From contig OX638130.1 of assembly GCA_951804985.1 (NCBI GenBank), positions 114,527,593 through 114,591,592 of the forward strand: a stretch of DNA of 64,000 nucleotides. Direction: 5' to 3'. A program made the position numbers and the translations under genes. This document shows, in pieces, positions 1 to 12,214 of the stretch. The notes below the pieces were generated by a model. It was not told the origin of the DNA. It saw only the letters and a list, made by a program, of their open reading frames with translations, and ran no database searches. The first letter of the stretch is position 1, and the number at the start of each line of letters is the position of its first letter. The stretch is from Dryomyza anilis. Taxonomy: Eukaryota; Arthropoda; Insecta; Diptera; Dryomyzidae.

Positions 1-1690
1 AATTGCAATACCACCATCACCACAACCAACACTACAATTAACGGTTATCATAGTACAAAAATAGGTAACAACTGATAAATAACATTTGTTATCAAGCACA
101 ACATAATAATGAAATATTATAGAACCAATACTTTGAAAATATCGCAGTTGGTATTGATGTATAGAAGAAAAGTAGAAAAAACTAAAGGAATTTGAGAGTT
201 ATCGGAACTAAAACATGTATGTTTTGTAATTGATGTTATTAGTCATCATCATATGGCGGATATGAGAACAGACTACTAGTAACTGATGGTTTTTGTTTTA
301 AAACATGACGATTACAAAGATCATGATGATCAGGGTCTGTTTTGAAGTCAGCTGCTATTTCAAGACATAATCGAAAAAAGCAATTCTAAAACTAAAATGT
401 AATGAAGTCTTGTTCTTATGCACAGTGAGTTAATGATAAGAAATACAAGTGGAAATTTATCAAAAAGAGCGCATTTTAATCGTCTTGGTTCAACAAGTCT
501 ATTATAAGAACAGGGATAAGAAGCTATCGTTAGGTTTCAATTAGCAAAACATAGACTATTATAAGACAAAGATTTTAGTGACCGATTTGATTTTTATAAA
601 GCACACAAGAATACAAAATTGAGTTTACTACAAATTTCTACAATCAGAATAAAATATTAGAATCGCAATACAGTTCTAAATACATTTTCAAGTACACTAA
701 AATTGTGTTCATAGTAGTATGTTTTTTAAAATTTAAATGTTTAAAAGAATAATTCATTCTATTGTTAAAAATTGGCATAGGCTATTGAAATAATATCAAA
801 AAACTATTAATTGAAAAAATATCAAAAAAAAAAACTATTAATAACACCTTTCTTTATTTCGATACGAGAGACTATTAGACGAAAGTGACGTCATTTTCGA
901 CTATTGTGAATGTTTGAAAGTCAAAAAGCATATAATTCAAATACTATTGACGTCATTTTCGTTCGCAATACAGAAAGAAGCCTTAAGTCTATGGTATTTT
1001 TCTCCAAGTGTAGTATAGCAGGAAACATTAATAGTGGAAAAATATTAAAGTTTAATAACCTCTCAGAAAATATTTAAAATGATCTTTTGTTTTGTTTAAT
1101 ATTTACAATGGTTTGCTAAACAAACAAAATCTTCAACTAAAGAGCAAAAAAGAAACTGCGACCAAAAATAAAATAACCGCTAAATTATTAAGAGATAAAC
1201 AAAATGTGTAGAAAATACAAACAAAAAAAAAAAACTACAAACAAATTGTAAGAAAAATTTAACGATGTATTTGCAAATTGATTTATGCATAAATTATGAA
1301 TGACTAAGAAATAACTGTAGAGGCCACATATTGAAAAATGTACTATTATGCAGCAGAGAGCTTAAATGTCTTAAGATATAATAAAAATAAAAAAAATAAA
1401 ACAAAATGTGTGTCGTTTAGTTACGGACACATAAACCTGAAAAGAAAACGTTTCGTATGATTTGAATTTTCATTAAGCATTCGACGCACATTAAAAAAAC
1501 AAGGTAAATGATCAAAAAATATAAATAACAATTATTTAATAATTATTATCCACGTGATTATAAATGAAATAGCTTAAAGAAAAAAATAGTTATTGTGCCA
1601 TTATACGTAGGTACTACACGCAGAAAAAAAAGAAGTAATTTTTAGTGTCACGTTAAAGAGTTTTATTTTAAACTAGTATTTCGTACCCGG
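1..1690. other. AT-rich non-coding stretch, no feature seen
   Basis: No open frame of note, splice-like exon, RNA gene or clear repeat was seen. The direct recurrence of GACGTCATTTTCG at about 887 and 949 is the only local duplication noticed. Confidence 0.5.
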
Positions 1691-2670
1691 GCTGCGCAAC
1701 GAGGGTTTTTCATTTTCTTGGTTTTTTAACCCATTTTTTAAGCATAGCTGTTCATTTTTGTTTTTCCGTTTTTTTATTATTTTATCCCGTTTTTTGTTTT
1801 TGCTATTCTTTTGATTTTTCCTTTTTTGCATTTTTTTTTATTAGTTGCTTCTGTTTTTTCCTTTGATTTTGTTTTTAAAATTGACTTTTTCTTTTTGCTT
1901 TATTTTTTTGTAGATTTGTGTGTTTGTGTTTTAAATTTTGTTTTTGGTTTTTGTATTTTTGATATTTTTTGCATTTTTCTTTTATTTTTGTTTTTGCTTT
2001 TTTGTTTTCGTTTTCGTTTTTTTTTTACAAACGAATCCCACGCCCTCTTACCCGCCCAACCGACCGAGAGGCACATCCACATATCGTGCGAATTGATGAC
2101 CGTTTCTTCAGCAGCCCGAGCTAGTCAGATTCACGAGAATTCGCGAGTTAACTACAGATAAATCAGTTAACTAAAAAAAGTTTTGATTTAGATTTTGTGG
2201 TTTTTCTTTTGTTTTTGTATTTTTGCTTTTCTATGATTTAAATTTGCTTTTTATTTTTGTTTTTATATTATATTTTTGCTTTTGTTTGAGTCTTTGGTTT
2301 CATTTTTGTATTTTTGCTTGTTTTTTTTTTTTTGGTTTTGTATGTTGCCTTTGTTTCTGCGTTTTTGGTTATGGTGTTTTTGCGATTTGATTTTGTGCAT
2401 CTGTTTTTTTGATTTTGCTTTTGTGTTTTTTCTTTTGTTTTTGCTTTTTTTTATATTTTTAATTTTCTATTTTTATTTGCTTTTGTTTTTGAGTTTTTGC
2501 TTTTGTTCTTTGTATTTGCTTTTGTGTTTCCACCTGCTTTTTGTTCTTATTTTGCTGTTGTGTAATTGCATTAGTTTTGTGCTTTTGATTTGATTTTTGT
2601 GTTTTGATTTTGGATTTTGTTTTTGTGTTTTTGCTTTTGTATTTTTTTTCTATTTGAGTTTTTTTTTGTT
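1690..2670. repeat. T-rich, A-poor low-complexity tract
   Basis: About 950 bp consist mostly of runs such as TTTTTGCTTTTGTTTTTG on the plus strand, with very few A or C residues. It is interrupted by about 130 bp of ordinary sequence near 2030-2170. Open frames of 60-116 codons on both strands arise only because stop codons are rare in this composition. Confidence 0.85.
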
Positions 2671-2689
2671 TTATCTTCTTAGCTGGTGT

Positions 2690-2862
2690 AAGCCCCAAGT
2701 TATAACGCGTTGAAAGTTTAAGTTGTATGGGCCATAGTATAGGCCATATATAGCCTATGTCAACATACGGATTCCATAGTATCCTAGTGCCAAATTTCAG
2801 TCAAATCGGTTCAGCGGTTTAGACGTGATGTTGGAACAAACAGACAGACTGACTGATAGACT
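2690..2862 (+). repeat. Interspersed-repeat remnant with AAATCGGTTCAGCGGTTTAG motif
   Basis: The stretch contains CCAAATTTCAGTCAAATCGG, TTCAGCGGTTTAGACGTGAT and a short CAGACAGACTGACTGA run. Such 'AAATTTCA..AAATCGGTTCAGCCGTTT' sequences are common in dispersed insect repeats. The assignment rests on motif memory only. Confidence 0.4.
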
Positions 2863-3070
2863 TTGTAGAACGAAAAGTCACCAAATACATTTTTGTGAAA
2901 AACGTAAATTCCGAGTTGTTGATTAATATTATAAAAAGTAATTGATGCATTTATAAAGTTGAAATATCAATTGATAGATTTACATTTTCTTATCACGTGG
3001 CAAATTGAGATCATATGAATATTTGGCATTTTGAAAATGTATTTGGTGACTTTTCGTTCTACAACGACGT
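2863..3070 (+). mobile_element. TATCGTCGTT MITE, left end truncated
   Basis: The left part begins at TTGTAGAACGAAAAGTCACC and the right end is GTGACTTTTCGTTCTACAAC followed by GACGTTATA. The internal sequence (AAAGTTGAAATATCAATTGA, TAGATTTACATTTTCTTATC) matches the copies at 4092, 45283 and 49139. The terminal TATCGTCG of the left end is missing. Confidence 0.8.
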
Positions 3071-3074
3071 TATA

Positions 3075-4090
3075 TAGATTGTGGCAAACGTGTTACATGT
3101 TTGAGTCAATAAAGTTCCCTTTTCAAATGTATTTTCCTTTCAAATCTCTCACTTTCTGATCAATTACATGATTAGTAGTACATTATTATCAATTCTTATA
3201 TAATTCTTAAAACAGTTTATCATTGGAAATCATTTATACAGGCTTTGTGGTATCATTATCTTCATTTGGAGTATTATTTTGTACAATTTCCATGAATTCG
3301 TTTATGTCACAATCGTTATATATCACATACATGCTTAGATCAAGTAGACAATTATATACATAATAATTGCATATTTGTGTTATAATTAGCATCAATTGTA
3401 ATATTATTCTGGCAAACTTCCATCTTTTTAAGTCTTTGTTTTCACAATTACTAACTGTCATAAATATGATTAGAACAAGTTGACAATCATACACATGATA
3501 ATTGCATGATTGCAGAAATCATGATGTCATTCCTAACAATCGCATACGTTTTTCTGACAATCTTACATCAGTGTATTTCGTGTTTTTGATACAATCATAA
3601 ATTGTTCTAAGGAAATAATTTAATCATAACATGATTTTAGAAATCTTTTTTTTTTCATTGCAGAATAATTAAAAAAAAAATTGTGAATATATTTTTTTCT
3701 TTTCACATAATTTTTCTGTGTGTACAATATATATGAATAGATGATAAATATGTATTGATAGCACGAGAATTTACGGTGCTTATAGTAAATAAAAACCCCA
3801 ACCATAATAATCAATAAACTTGACATGTGTGTGAGTAGTGAAAACTTTTCTAGTCCGACGTATAAAATATTAAAGAAAATATGAAATCGATCAAAATATA
3901 TAATAGATTAAGTGAGGTACTCGTGAAAGAAGATGGCAAGATATGTAAAAGTGTAGAATTGTTCAAAGCCGTTAAGTCAATGCATGACAATTACTATTAA
4001 TTTGTGATTATAAAAATTACAATTTTTAAAATTATAGTTATAAATTAAAAATTATCAAATAGTAACTAAATTAGTACAAAAATGTAATAT
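3075..4090. other. Non-coding stretch between two MITEs
   Basis: The sequence is AT-rich, with CACAATTG/ATAATTGCAT-type short repeats at 3360-3520. The minus-strand ORFs of 60-86 codons have no recognisable domain or codon bias. Nothing else was seen. Confidence 0.4.
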
Positions 4091-4091
4091 A

Positions 4092-4341
4092 TCGTCGTTG
4101 TAGAACTAAAAGTCACTGACTACATTTTCAAAATGCCAATTATTCATTTACAAAAATCTTTATATATCTGTCAATTTTGTAAACAATAAGCTCAATATTT
4201 GTACCAAATAATAAGAAAATGTGATTCTATCAGTAGGTATTTCAACTTTAAAAATGTATCAATTACTTTTTGTAATAATTAGCAACAAAGTTGAAATTTA
4301 AGATGTTCACAAAAATGTATTTGGTGACTTAACAACGACGA
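4092..4341 (+). mobile_element. TATCGTCGTT MITE, near complete
   Basis: This 250-bp element has inverted ends, TCGTCGTTGTAGAACTAAAA on the left and AACAACGACGA on the right. It is flanked by TA on both sides. The right terminus has lost part of the GTTCTA segment. There is no coding capacity. Confidence 0.85.
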
Positions 4342-5769
4342 TATAACCCTTACACCGAAAATGTTTTATTAAAAAACGAAAAATCATCACTGGTACAAGA
4401 AAAAATTAAACCGTTTCATTATAAAACTGAAACGTAGCTGAAATTGCGATAAATATAATACAAACAAATGTTAACAGTATCGGTTCCAATCTCTGATTTA
4501 CTAAAATATATAATTATATTTGTTTTTAGTAAAACGATTAGTCAACGATTAAGTATTATTTAACATATTTCAAAAAACCAAACGACAGGAAAAGTGTAAA
4601 ATTGCAAAGACTTAACAAACATGACATAAAAATATTGTTTTGCAAATCAATTTATTTTGCATGCGTAGCGGTTAAACGGTTAATAATAAAACAAAAAATA
4701 AAAATGCAACCTCATTATTAACGACTGTTCAAGTGACATAATATTATGCATGACAGACAGCAATAACCCAAGTGCAGCAATTGACAAACGAATGAAGGAG
4801 TGATTGATTGATGACAGTACCTACTTGTCGTAGTTGCAACAGTTGCCATATAAAAATGATGCAACCACCAACACCCAGTCAAGCAATTGAAGAAGAAAAA
4901 AAAATATGTTTAGAGATCGAAAGGTGCTTCATCAGTTGGGCAAAATATAAAAATTTCCTAAGAAATTAAGTCATTTCAAGAATTGCAAAAAAATTCATTT
5001 TCAAAAAGATGAAATATTGCAACGCTTTTGGCGACAGCTCAAATTGAAATCAATGAAATCACGGTATTACTTAAATCATAGTTTGTACATTTTTTATGGT
5101 ATAAACACGATCCACAACAAGTCCGACATTGTTGCGCTGGCGCTTGGGGCATCGATTCATCGATCGATCGGATCCGTTTATGTTATGCATATGTAAAATG
5201 GCAAATTATTTTAATTATGACTAATGATGCAGGCGAGTTTCACTCAATCAATTGTCTTTGGACGAGTTTAAATCACTTTCGAGATTTTTTGATTTATTTT
5301 TATGTTTTCTTCATTTATGAAAGCAATTTGTACAGAAGAAGTATCAAGTTTTTATTAAAAACTCAAAATTATTTTACAAAAAATAATACAATCTGTTGAT
5401 AGTTTTGAAATATTTTTAATGGATTTGTAGATTTTTTTGGACTGGAAAATATGCAAGCCCTGATTTTTACTAAAAAAAAACGAAAAATAAAAATGTTCTT
5501 GAAATTTATATTAAAATAATTAAATACTTTATATTTATTTTTACCAAACATTTAATGTTTTTTTGATTCTGTTAATGATTAAATATTCCAATTCCCTAAA
5601 AAAAAAAAGAATCCGCATTTTGTGAATGATTTTTAACATCGACTGGTTCCACATTTCAAGGTGGGCTGAGTTTATTGCTGTATGCTTCTCGTATTTCTAA
5701 AATATGCGAATTAACTAACAAATTGTAAACACGTTTTTCGCAAAATTTTAACAATTTTCGTTGCAGCTG

Positions 5770-5908
5770 CAAATAATTTCTCAAATGAAATCATCAATTA
5801 CAGGCTGCACAATGTCACGGACGGCTCTGGCAGAGTTTCTCACAACCAACCTACTGAATCTCGAAAAATTTAACACCAACGTAGGCAGAACAAACGTAGG
5901 CAGCTGAG
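5770..5908 (+). CDS. Possible internal or terminal exon (weak)
   Basis: A pyrimidine-rich tract and GTTGCAG acceptor at about 5760-5766 precede an open frame. It starts LQIISQMKSSITGC and passes through SRTALAEFLTTNLLNLEKFN to NVGRTNVGS and a TGA at about 5906-5908. The stretch 5800-5850 is clearly GC-richer than its neighbours. The repeated NVGR/NVGS comes from a short direct repeat (CGTAGGCAG). No family is recognised, and it may be chance. Confidence 0.2.
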
Positions 5909-5909
5909 A

Positions 5910-7900
5910 GGTAGATAGGAGAGATCGGGTGTTATGGGAACAACTCTTATTGTTCAATTAGCCAATATGAACAGAAACATACTTGGTTATATATAGCCTA
6001 TTAACCCATTAAGGGCAATTGTTTTTCATTAACAACCCAGCAAACACTGAAGTTCTAATATGAACAGTCCCATTTTAATATCCTGAATCAGTCTTAGTTT
6101 AATCCGAAAAAAGAGTTAACACATATTTAGTTTTATACCCAATGCGCTGATATCAAATGAGATCGTTGAAAAATAATCTATTTTGATTATTATTGATTAA
6201 AAATATGTCAGAATTACATTATTTCCCAAGTAGATACGTAGCGAAATTTAAATGGAAAAATGTAGAGTATTCCTTGTCCCATGACACAGTTTTTCTATGA
6301 ATCTATTCTTAATTTTTTTTGTAAGTTTGAATAGATTTTTGCGAGTTTCAATACAGATTTCTACATAGATTTCCATTCTTAGAACCGATTCAATTCTACG
6401 TATCGATACATATTCGGTACATGTTATTCTACAGATCCAAACTATGTTTTGAAATGTAATACTTGGGTTGGAATAAAAAAAATGTTATTTTGATTCTATT
6501 TCTTTTTCATATTTAATCTAATTTCCTGAGCCTAACTTAAATCTGGGTGATTATTGGGAAGTAGAAACAAAATTATGGTAGACATAGTAACCCCTGCTTA
6601 AAAGTTTGTCTTGTAACTGGTCGGGTTATGACAAAAAAAATATTAAGTAAGGGTAAGGAACCACTTACCCAGTCAAGATTTCATGGCATTGCAAAGTATA
6701 TGCGTGATTTTATGTGGCAACCCTTTAAACCATTTGACGGACGATTCATTTTATATTCGATCAACGATTTTATTTAAGGATAATATTTATAAAATGTATA
6801 TTCTTCAGATTTTGTCAAAATAATAAATATATTTGTACCAGGTAATGCAAAAATACCTTGTCAAATAAATTCCCAAATATTTAGAGTGATCAATTTCCAA
6901 CAAAATGGTTCAATAGAAAGAAGTCTTTAATGGGTTAAACCGAACACGATGATGATGCTGGTGATGCTAAGAAAAGACGAAACTGAGACGTGGTAAACCG
7001 TATAATATCCAGTTGTACCGCTAAGTAAAAGTTCAAGAGTTGTGGCAACATCATGTTGGATGGTGTTAGTGCCTGGTTGCCTGTCTGTTGGCATAATTTA
7101 TTATGTGGGCATTTATAAAAAAGAGTAGTAGAAAAATACAAAAATGACCACAGAATAACAAAAATAAAAAAAAACCTCAACTTGACTTGTAACGCAAATG
7201 AACTGCAATCAGTAAATAAAAGAAAGATGTAGTAAAAATAGAAGCATAGATTAAAAGAAGACAAGGTTAAAATAGTAGAAAAGTGTTACAGCGTTGAGTG
7301 AATTTATTATTTTTTTGTTCTTAAATATAGTTGTTGCATTTTAATTTAATGTCTATTAATTAAAATATTCAATTGCGTCGGGTGCAGCATAACATTGTAA
7401 TTAAAATATTTTTAACATTAGTAGGGGCCTCTTTACTTTAACGCATTTTTTTTCACATAGCATTCAAAATAAATTGTGGGGAAAAATGTTTTGCGAAGCT
7501 TACAAAAATAAGCAAGATTTAAACATGTCGGGGGGGCAAAAACAAAAACGCGTTAAGCGACTCATTAGTATGTTTAATGAAATTCGTAGAAATACTTTAA
7601 TGTTAACAATTATCATAGAAAAAAAAAACAGTTGTTTCGCGAGTAAATTTTATGGAAGTACAAAAATTAAAAATGTAATAAATGCTCCCATATTTTTATG
7701 CATTTTTATATAATTGAAATTTGAAGTATTAAAAAAAAATGCTGTAAATAGGGCAAATAGGGAATTTGTTGGGTTTCTTCTATTATTAGTTTTTAATGGT
7801 CGTACCGCTTTAGAATTAAACATATAACGTAAAACTAACGAAGGGAATACAATGTGAATGAATATTTTCAAAGTTTCCCAACCAGACAAACGATGCCCAA
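5910..7900. other. Non-coding stretch
   Basis: No exon, RNA gene or repeat with clear ends was found. The 109-codon minus-strand frame at 6935-7264 is a signal-peptide-like hydrophobic chance frame without homology that I recognise. Confidence 0.35.
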
Positions 7901-7904
7901 AACC

Positions 7905-8195
7905 TAACTTTATGCTAACTTTAAAAAGTTAACGAAATCTGAATGTTGTCGTAAGAGTGATCAAAAAGGTATCGAATGTCTGCCTCTTTATTGACTTTTA
8001 GCTCTCGAAAAGATAACTAAAAAGTTATGTTTAAGTCAACTATTAAAAGGCATCATCAGTAAGTTGTCCTCTAGCTTAAATACGGCTTTTAGTTAACCCT
8101 TTTAACTACCAATACAGCAAAAAAAAACGAATGCCAACTTTGAAGTATGAAGTTGTTTACTTTAAAAAGTTACCTTTCTGATATAACTATACGAT
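7905..8195 (-). mobile_element. Interspersed repeat related to 38510-38720
   Basis: On the minus strand it contains GTATTTAAGCTAGAGGACAA, TTTTTAGTTATCTTTTCGAG and ACATTCGATACC. The same order appears on the plus strand at 38510-38720. Ends near AACTTTAAAAAGTTAAC suggest short inverted termini. Confidence 0.5.
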
Positions 8196-9900
8196 ATTTA
8201 ATAAATAACTTTTGTAAGCGTCTTTAAGTTCCCTGAAAAACGTTAGTCGCAAAGATAACATTTCGAATTTTGTTCTAATTGGGTTATTTATTTCATTTAT
8301 ATGCATTTTATGGAACTATATAAATAATTTTATTGTTGGATTTTTATTTTACTGTTTTAAACACATATAAAAACAAGAAAAATGTGCTTTAAGTTATAAA
8401 TAAAAATATTTAATTTTCCTAATAACATTCCATATTTGTATGACGAATAGTTCTTATTCATTTTATGATTGAACTCAGTTCATTCACCTCACATGTGCAA
8501 TTTTCTTTCACACATTAAAATATATTTATCAATGAACCACAAAAACAAAAACACCCACCGAAAAGGAATAAAATACAGAAAAAAAAACATCGACGATAAA
8601 AAGGGCGCTGTCAATAATAGTGTAAATTTCTTCCTTTTCCGTTCTGTCGACAGCTCATTTCTTAAACTATATTAAGAACTCGATCGAAGCTGACAAAATA
8701 TGGGGTGTAGCATGACACGACCTGACATGGATTTGCAATGTCTGCGGTTCGCCCAGGTTTGCTGCTTAATATTCCAGACAGCAGCAGTAAGGTGTAGATT
8801 TTTATGATGTTTTTTTTATGACTACGTAAAAAAAAATACCAAACCGAATGCATAAATTAATTAAAATTTCAACAGACTGAATTGAGTGTCTGTTTTGACG
8901 ATTATGATGTATTTGTTGTATAGGTGTTTTGTATTACGACCATTACAGAATGTGGCCCATCCCAAAAAAAGAAAAAAAAAACTGCACTAAAACTAGTAAT
9001 ACAGAAATATTTAGTTCAGCAGAAACAACATTAATTCCCCGAGGGATGATTCATGGCAATGTGAGTAAGTGTGACTTGAAACGTGATTAAATAACCATAT
9101 GTAATCTTAAACAAATATTATTAAATATTAATATATGTTATTACATGCAATATTATGGGAATATATTATGCAAATATGTTAAGATTGTGAGTCATGGCTT
9201 TTTATCTTTTAAACTCTTATGAAAATATAAGAAAAAGGCGCGTCCAAGACTGACATTAATGAAAAGCACCAATAAAACGGGGAATACACCATAAAATCAG
9301 AGCTATATATAAAATAATGATGTAGACCATTAAGGGAATGACTAAATAAATACCTAAAAATAGGGGATTTAAATGAACTCTTATCAGTGTTGAAAGCAAT
9401 CACTAATTCTTCAACCAGATTTACGACAGTAAAAGTAAATAATAATGCCAGGGTAAATAAAAAGTATCAGTACCAAAGAAGATATAGAAAACAATTTTAA
9501 AAAGGAAAAATTGTTAATTTAGTACAACACACAAATCAGACGAATCTAAAAATTAAGCTATAAATTTCAAAACGTTTGTATAATTTTTTTTGATGTCAAA
9601 TCTATATATATAATAAATTTACGAAATTCTGTAAGTGTCTTTCTACTCCAAATCGACTAGGGATTGCACAGAATTCATCAATATGAAGATTTTATTCATA
9701 AATTCATTATATGTATATATGAACTTAATCATACTAACGAACATCATAGTGAAGAACGAAATATTAAATACAATGAATTTGAATCGTCATATTGATGAAT
9801 ATAATCATAATATCTATGAATTTGCTCATAGTATTTATTTATTAAATATGATGAATATTGTTGAACTCAAATATTTTTTTTTTTTTTTCAAAATAAAGTA

Positions 9901-10373
9901 TAGATGGAAGTCCATCTGGAAAAAATATTGATGTTTTGCTCGATATAATACATCGACTCGATACATAGATGTTTTCCGATATATCGAACAAAAACATCGA
10001 TGTTTTCGATGTATCGAATGAAAAATTATTAGGTAAATAATTTAAATTTTGATGAAGATTTTATATGTCAAATAAACAAAATAAAAAGTTTAAAATAAAT
10101 AAGTGTTTGACTTGAAAAATTTTCTTATTATACAAAATAATTAAGGCGTTGGGAATCAAAAATATCAAAGTCCATGTTATGTCATTTTGAGAAAAACACG
10201 AAAACATGTATGAAGCAAATGGTCATTTAAAGTGTTTAATTTCAAATAAATAATTAAATTAAGATAGTTCGATTATCTAATATGAATTAAATATTGATTC
10301 GATATATCGAAAAAATACATCGATGTATCGAATAGACTGTTTATAAAACATCGATGTATTTTGGACATCTCTA
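9901..10373. mobile_element. hAT-like MITE with ATCGAT-rich inverted ends
   Basis: The left end is TAGATGGAAGTCCATCTGGA and the right end, read inward on the minus strand, is TAGAGATGTCCAAAATACAT. Both lead into repeats of CGATATATCGA and ACATCGATGTTTT. TAGAGATG-type ends suggest the hAT superfamily. An intact 8-bp target duplication was not visible. Confidence 0.5.
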
Positions 10374-10481
10374 AGAAGAACATTTTTTTAAGAATGAAAA
10401 AAAAAAATTTAGAAAATAATTCGAAAAAATTTTTGGAAAAAATTAAAAAAAAACGAAATTTTTTTATTTTCTGAAAAAAAA

Positions 10482-11186
10482 AACCAGTTGGGAAGGTTAG
10501 ATCACATGGGAAATTTTAAAGTAGGTGTAATTATGATAGTTAGGATTATCAAAATTATAGTCGGTCTAAGCCGACTATAAATACCCTACACATATGTGTG
10601 GTTACCATTCAAAGTGATATATAGGTCACCAGAGTATACGAATCCTGAAAATATTTACAAACATTCAATCGCTGAAGAATTTCCATTCATTGTACAAATG
10701 GGTAGGTGTACCGAATTCGTGAACCACAAGTCTTTTCGCCGGAAAACATTATTATCATGTATTTGAGCATGATGTCAATATATATTTGACCAAAAAAGTT
10801 TACCTAAGCACGTATACATAAAAATTGATCTTTATATGTACATTTTATATGAGGTATTTGAACATAAGTGGTCGGATCATAGGTCACAATGGACCGATCT
10901 CGCACATACAGCGTAGGTATATTAGTAATCTAAGTTATAAGTTTCATTTATCTAGCTCTTCAATTTTAAAAGTCTTAGGGATTTCAACAGACAGACAGAC
11001 AGACGGACAGACAGACGGACAGACAGACGGACAGACAGACGGACAGACGGACATCGCTAAATCGACTCAGGAGGTCATGCTGATCAAGAATATATATACT
11101 TTTCCATACCGTAGATGCTTCCTTCAGGGTGTTACAAACGGCGTACCAAACTGAATATACCCTTTCACTCTTAGTGTAGGGTATAA
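10482..11186 (+). mobile_element. Mini-me-type element, copy 1
   Basis: This 705-bp element is about 95% identical by eye to 13682-14401. In order it has a hairpin ATAGTCGG...CCGACTAT, then TACCCTACAC, a unique middle and a (CAGA/CGGA)n tract at about 10987-11050. A core of about 35 bp including TCGACTCAGGAGGTCATGCT follows, then TATATATA, and the end is GTGTAGGGTATA. The GTCY repeat, conserved core and TA repeat match the description of dipteran mini-me elements. TACCCTACAC and GTGTAGGGTA form an inverted pair. The 109-codon open frame is repeat-derived. Confidence 0.8.
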
Positions 11187-11444
11187 TTAACCGAAAAAAA
11201 TTGTTTGTCCGAATTTTTTTGTTCGAATTTTTTTTTTTTTATATATATTTTTTAATATATTTTTTATGATAAAACTTTTTTATTAATAAAAAGTTGTAAA
11301 TTTAAATAAATATACTACAAAGCATTTTACTAATTTAAGCATGTCGTGCAAGTATTATATAAGAAATAACATACAAGAACTACTTGAGAACTGAGAAGTA
11401 CGCCAAAAATTAACGAAAAATATATATTTTGATAAAAATTTAGT

Positions 11445-11803
11445 TTGATGAACAGCATTCTTCAATATGACATTTGGGCAGGGGCCTTAAAATTCTCCTT
11501 GGAAATCCTGGACCGAATTCAACAACGTGCGATATATTTAAAAGGGGATGAAAATATTTCATCGTCTGATTCCACCAGATCGTGTATTCTCTCGTTCTAC
11601 TCGGGCATCGAACCAAGCCCCTTCATAGTTCACTCGACTCTCAACAGAACCACGCATTACCGAGAGAATTAGTTCTTCAGTCGTACGATACGTTTGTGGA
11701 ACAATCTCCCTGCGTCTGTTTTTCCCGACATTTTTGATATTGGCAAATTCAAAACAAACATTCACCGACACTACTCCATCTTTGCTCCCTCCTCTTACCC
11801 ATA
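11445..11803 (+). pseudogene. 3' end of a non-LTR retrotransposon ORF2 (jockey/CR1-like), one in-frame stop
   Basis: The plus-strand frame contains LEILDRIQQRAIYLKGDENI and then HSTLNRTTHYREN. After an in-frame TAG at 11670-11672 it continues with FSRTIRLWNNLPASVFPDIF and KFKTNIHRHYS, then a terminal stop near 11801. The 'LD.IQ.RA' and 'R..RLWN.LP..VFP....FK..I.R' patterns are typical of the C-terminus downstream of the reverse transcriptase in jockey/CR1-like elements. No reverse transcriptase core is present in the window, so this is a truncated dead copy. Confidence 0.7.
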
Positions 11804-11907
11804 ATCCTTTCCTACAATCAACACTATGCATCCCCTGAGCACTTGGAAAAAAAATGAATTCCGTTCTTCAACGCAATTCATCAACATGATGTACATTTTT
11901 GTTTCTG

Positions 11908-12214
11908 TGTTGAACTCACCCTCTTTGATTTCAATGAAATTTGGGTATCTAATTAAGGGCATCAAGAGGTGTATTGATCAATTGTATATTTATTTTCCGA
12001 CCACTACATCCAGAAATACAAAAAAGGACCAAAAATCTATATTATTTAATTTAATTATTTAATTATTTTATTTAAATATATCATTATCAATAAACGATAG
12101 TAACTCCGTTGAAGTCTCGATACTCTTTATCAGTTGTCTAAATATCATTGAAATCGAAAAGGTAAAATCTCAAATTAAACTTTTTTATTCGATTTGGTGT
12201 AGAATGGCTCATAA
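11908..12214. mobile_element. GGGCCATTCCACACC MITE family, foldback variant
   Basis: The right end GATTTGGTGTAGAATGGCTC and an inner TCGATACTCTTTATCAGTTG match the copy at 61892-62349. The left side (TCAATGAAATTTGGGTATCT, GGGCATCAAGAGGTGTATTG) matches the same end in inverted orientation. The outermost left terminus is lost. Confidence 0.55.

Noticed and set aside
1811..2593. Phe/Leu-rich membrane-like frames on the plus strand and Lys-rich frames on the minus strand
   Set aside because: They are products of the T-rich low-complexity tract and have no codon or domain signal.
10825..11154. Open frame of 109 codons, nearly identical to one of 105 codons at 14053-14370
   Set aside because: Both lie inside copies of the same mini-me-type element and run through its GTCY microsatellite. 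Similarity reflects the repeat and not a conserved protein.
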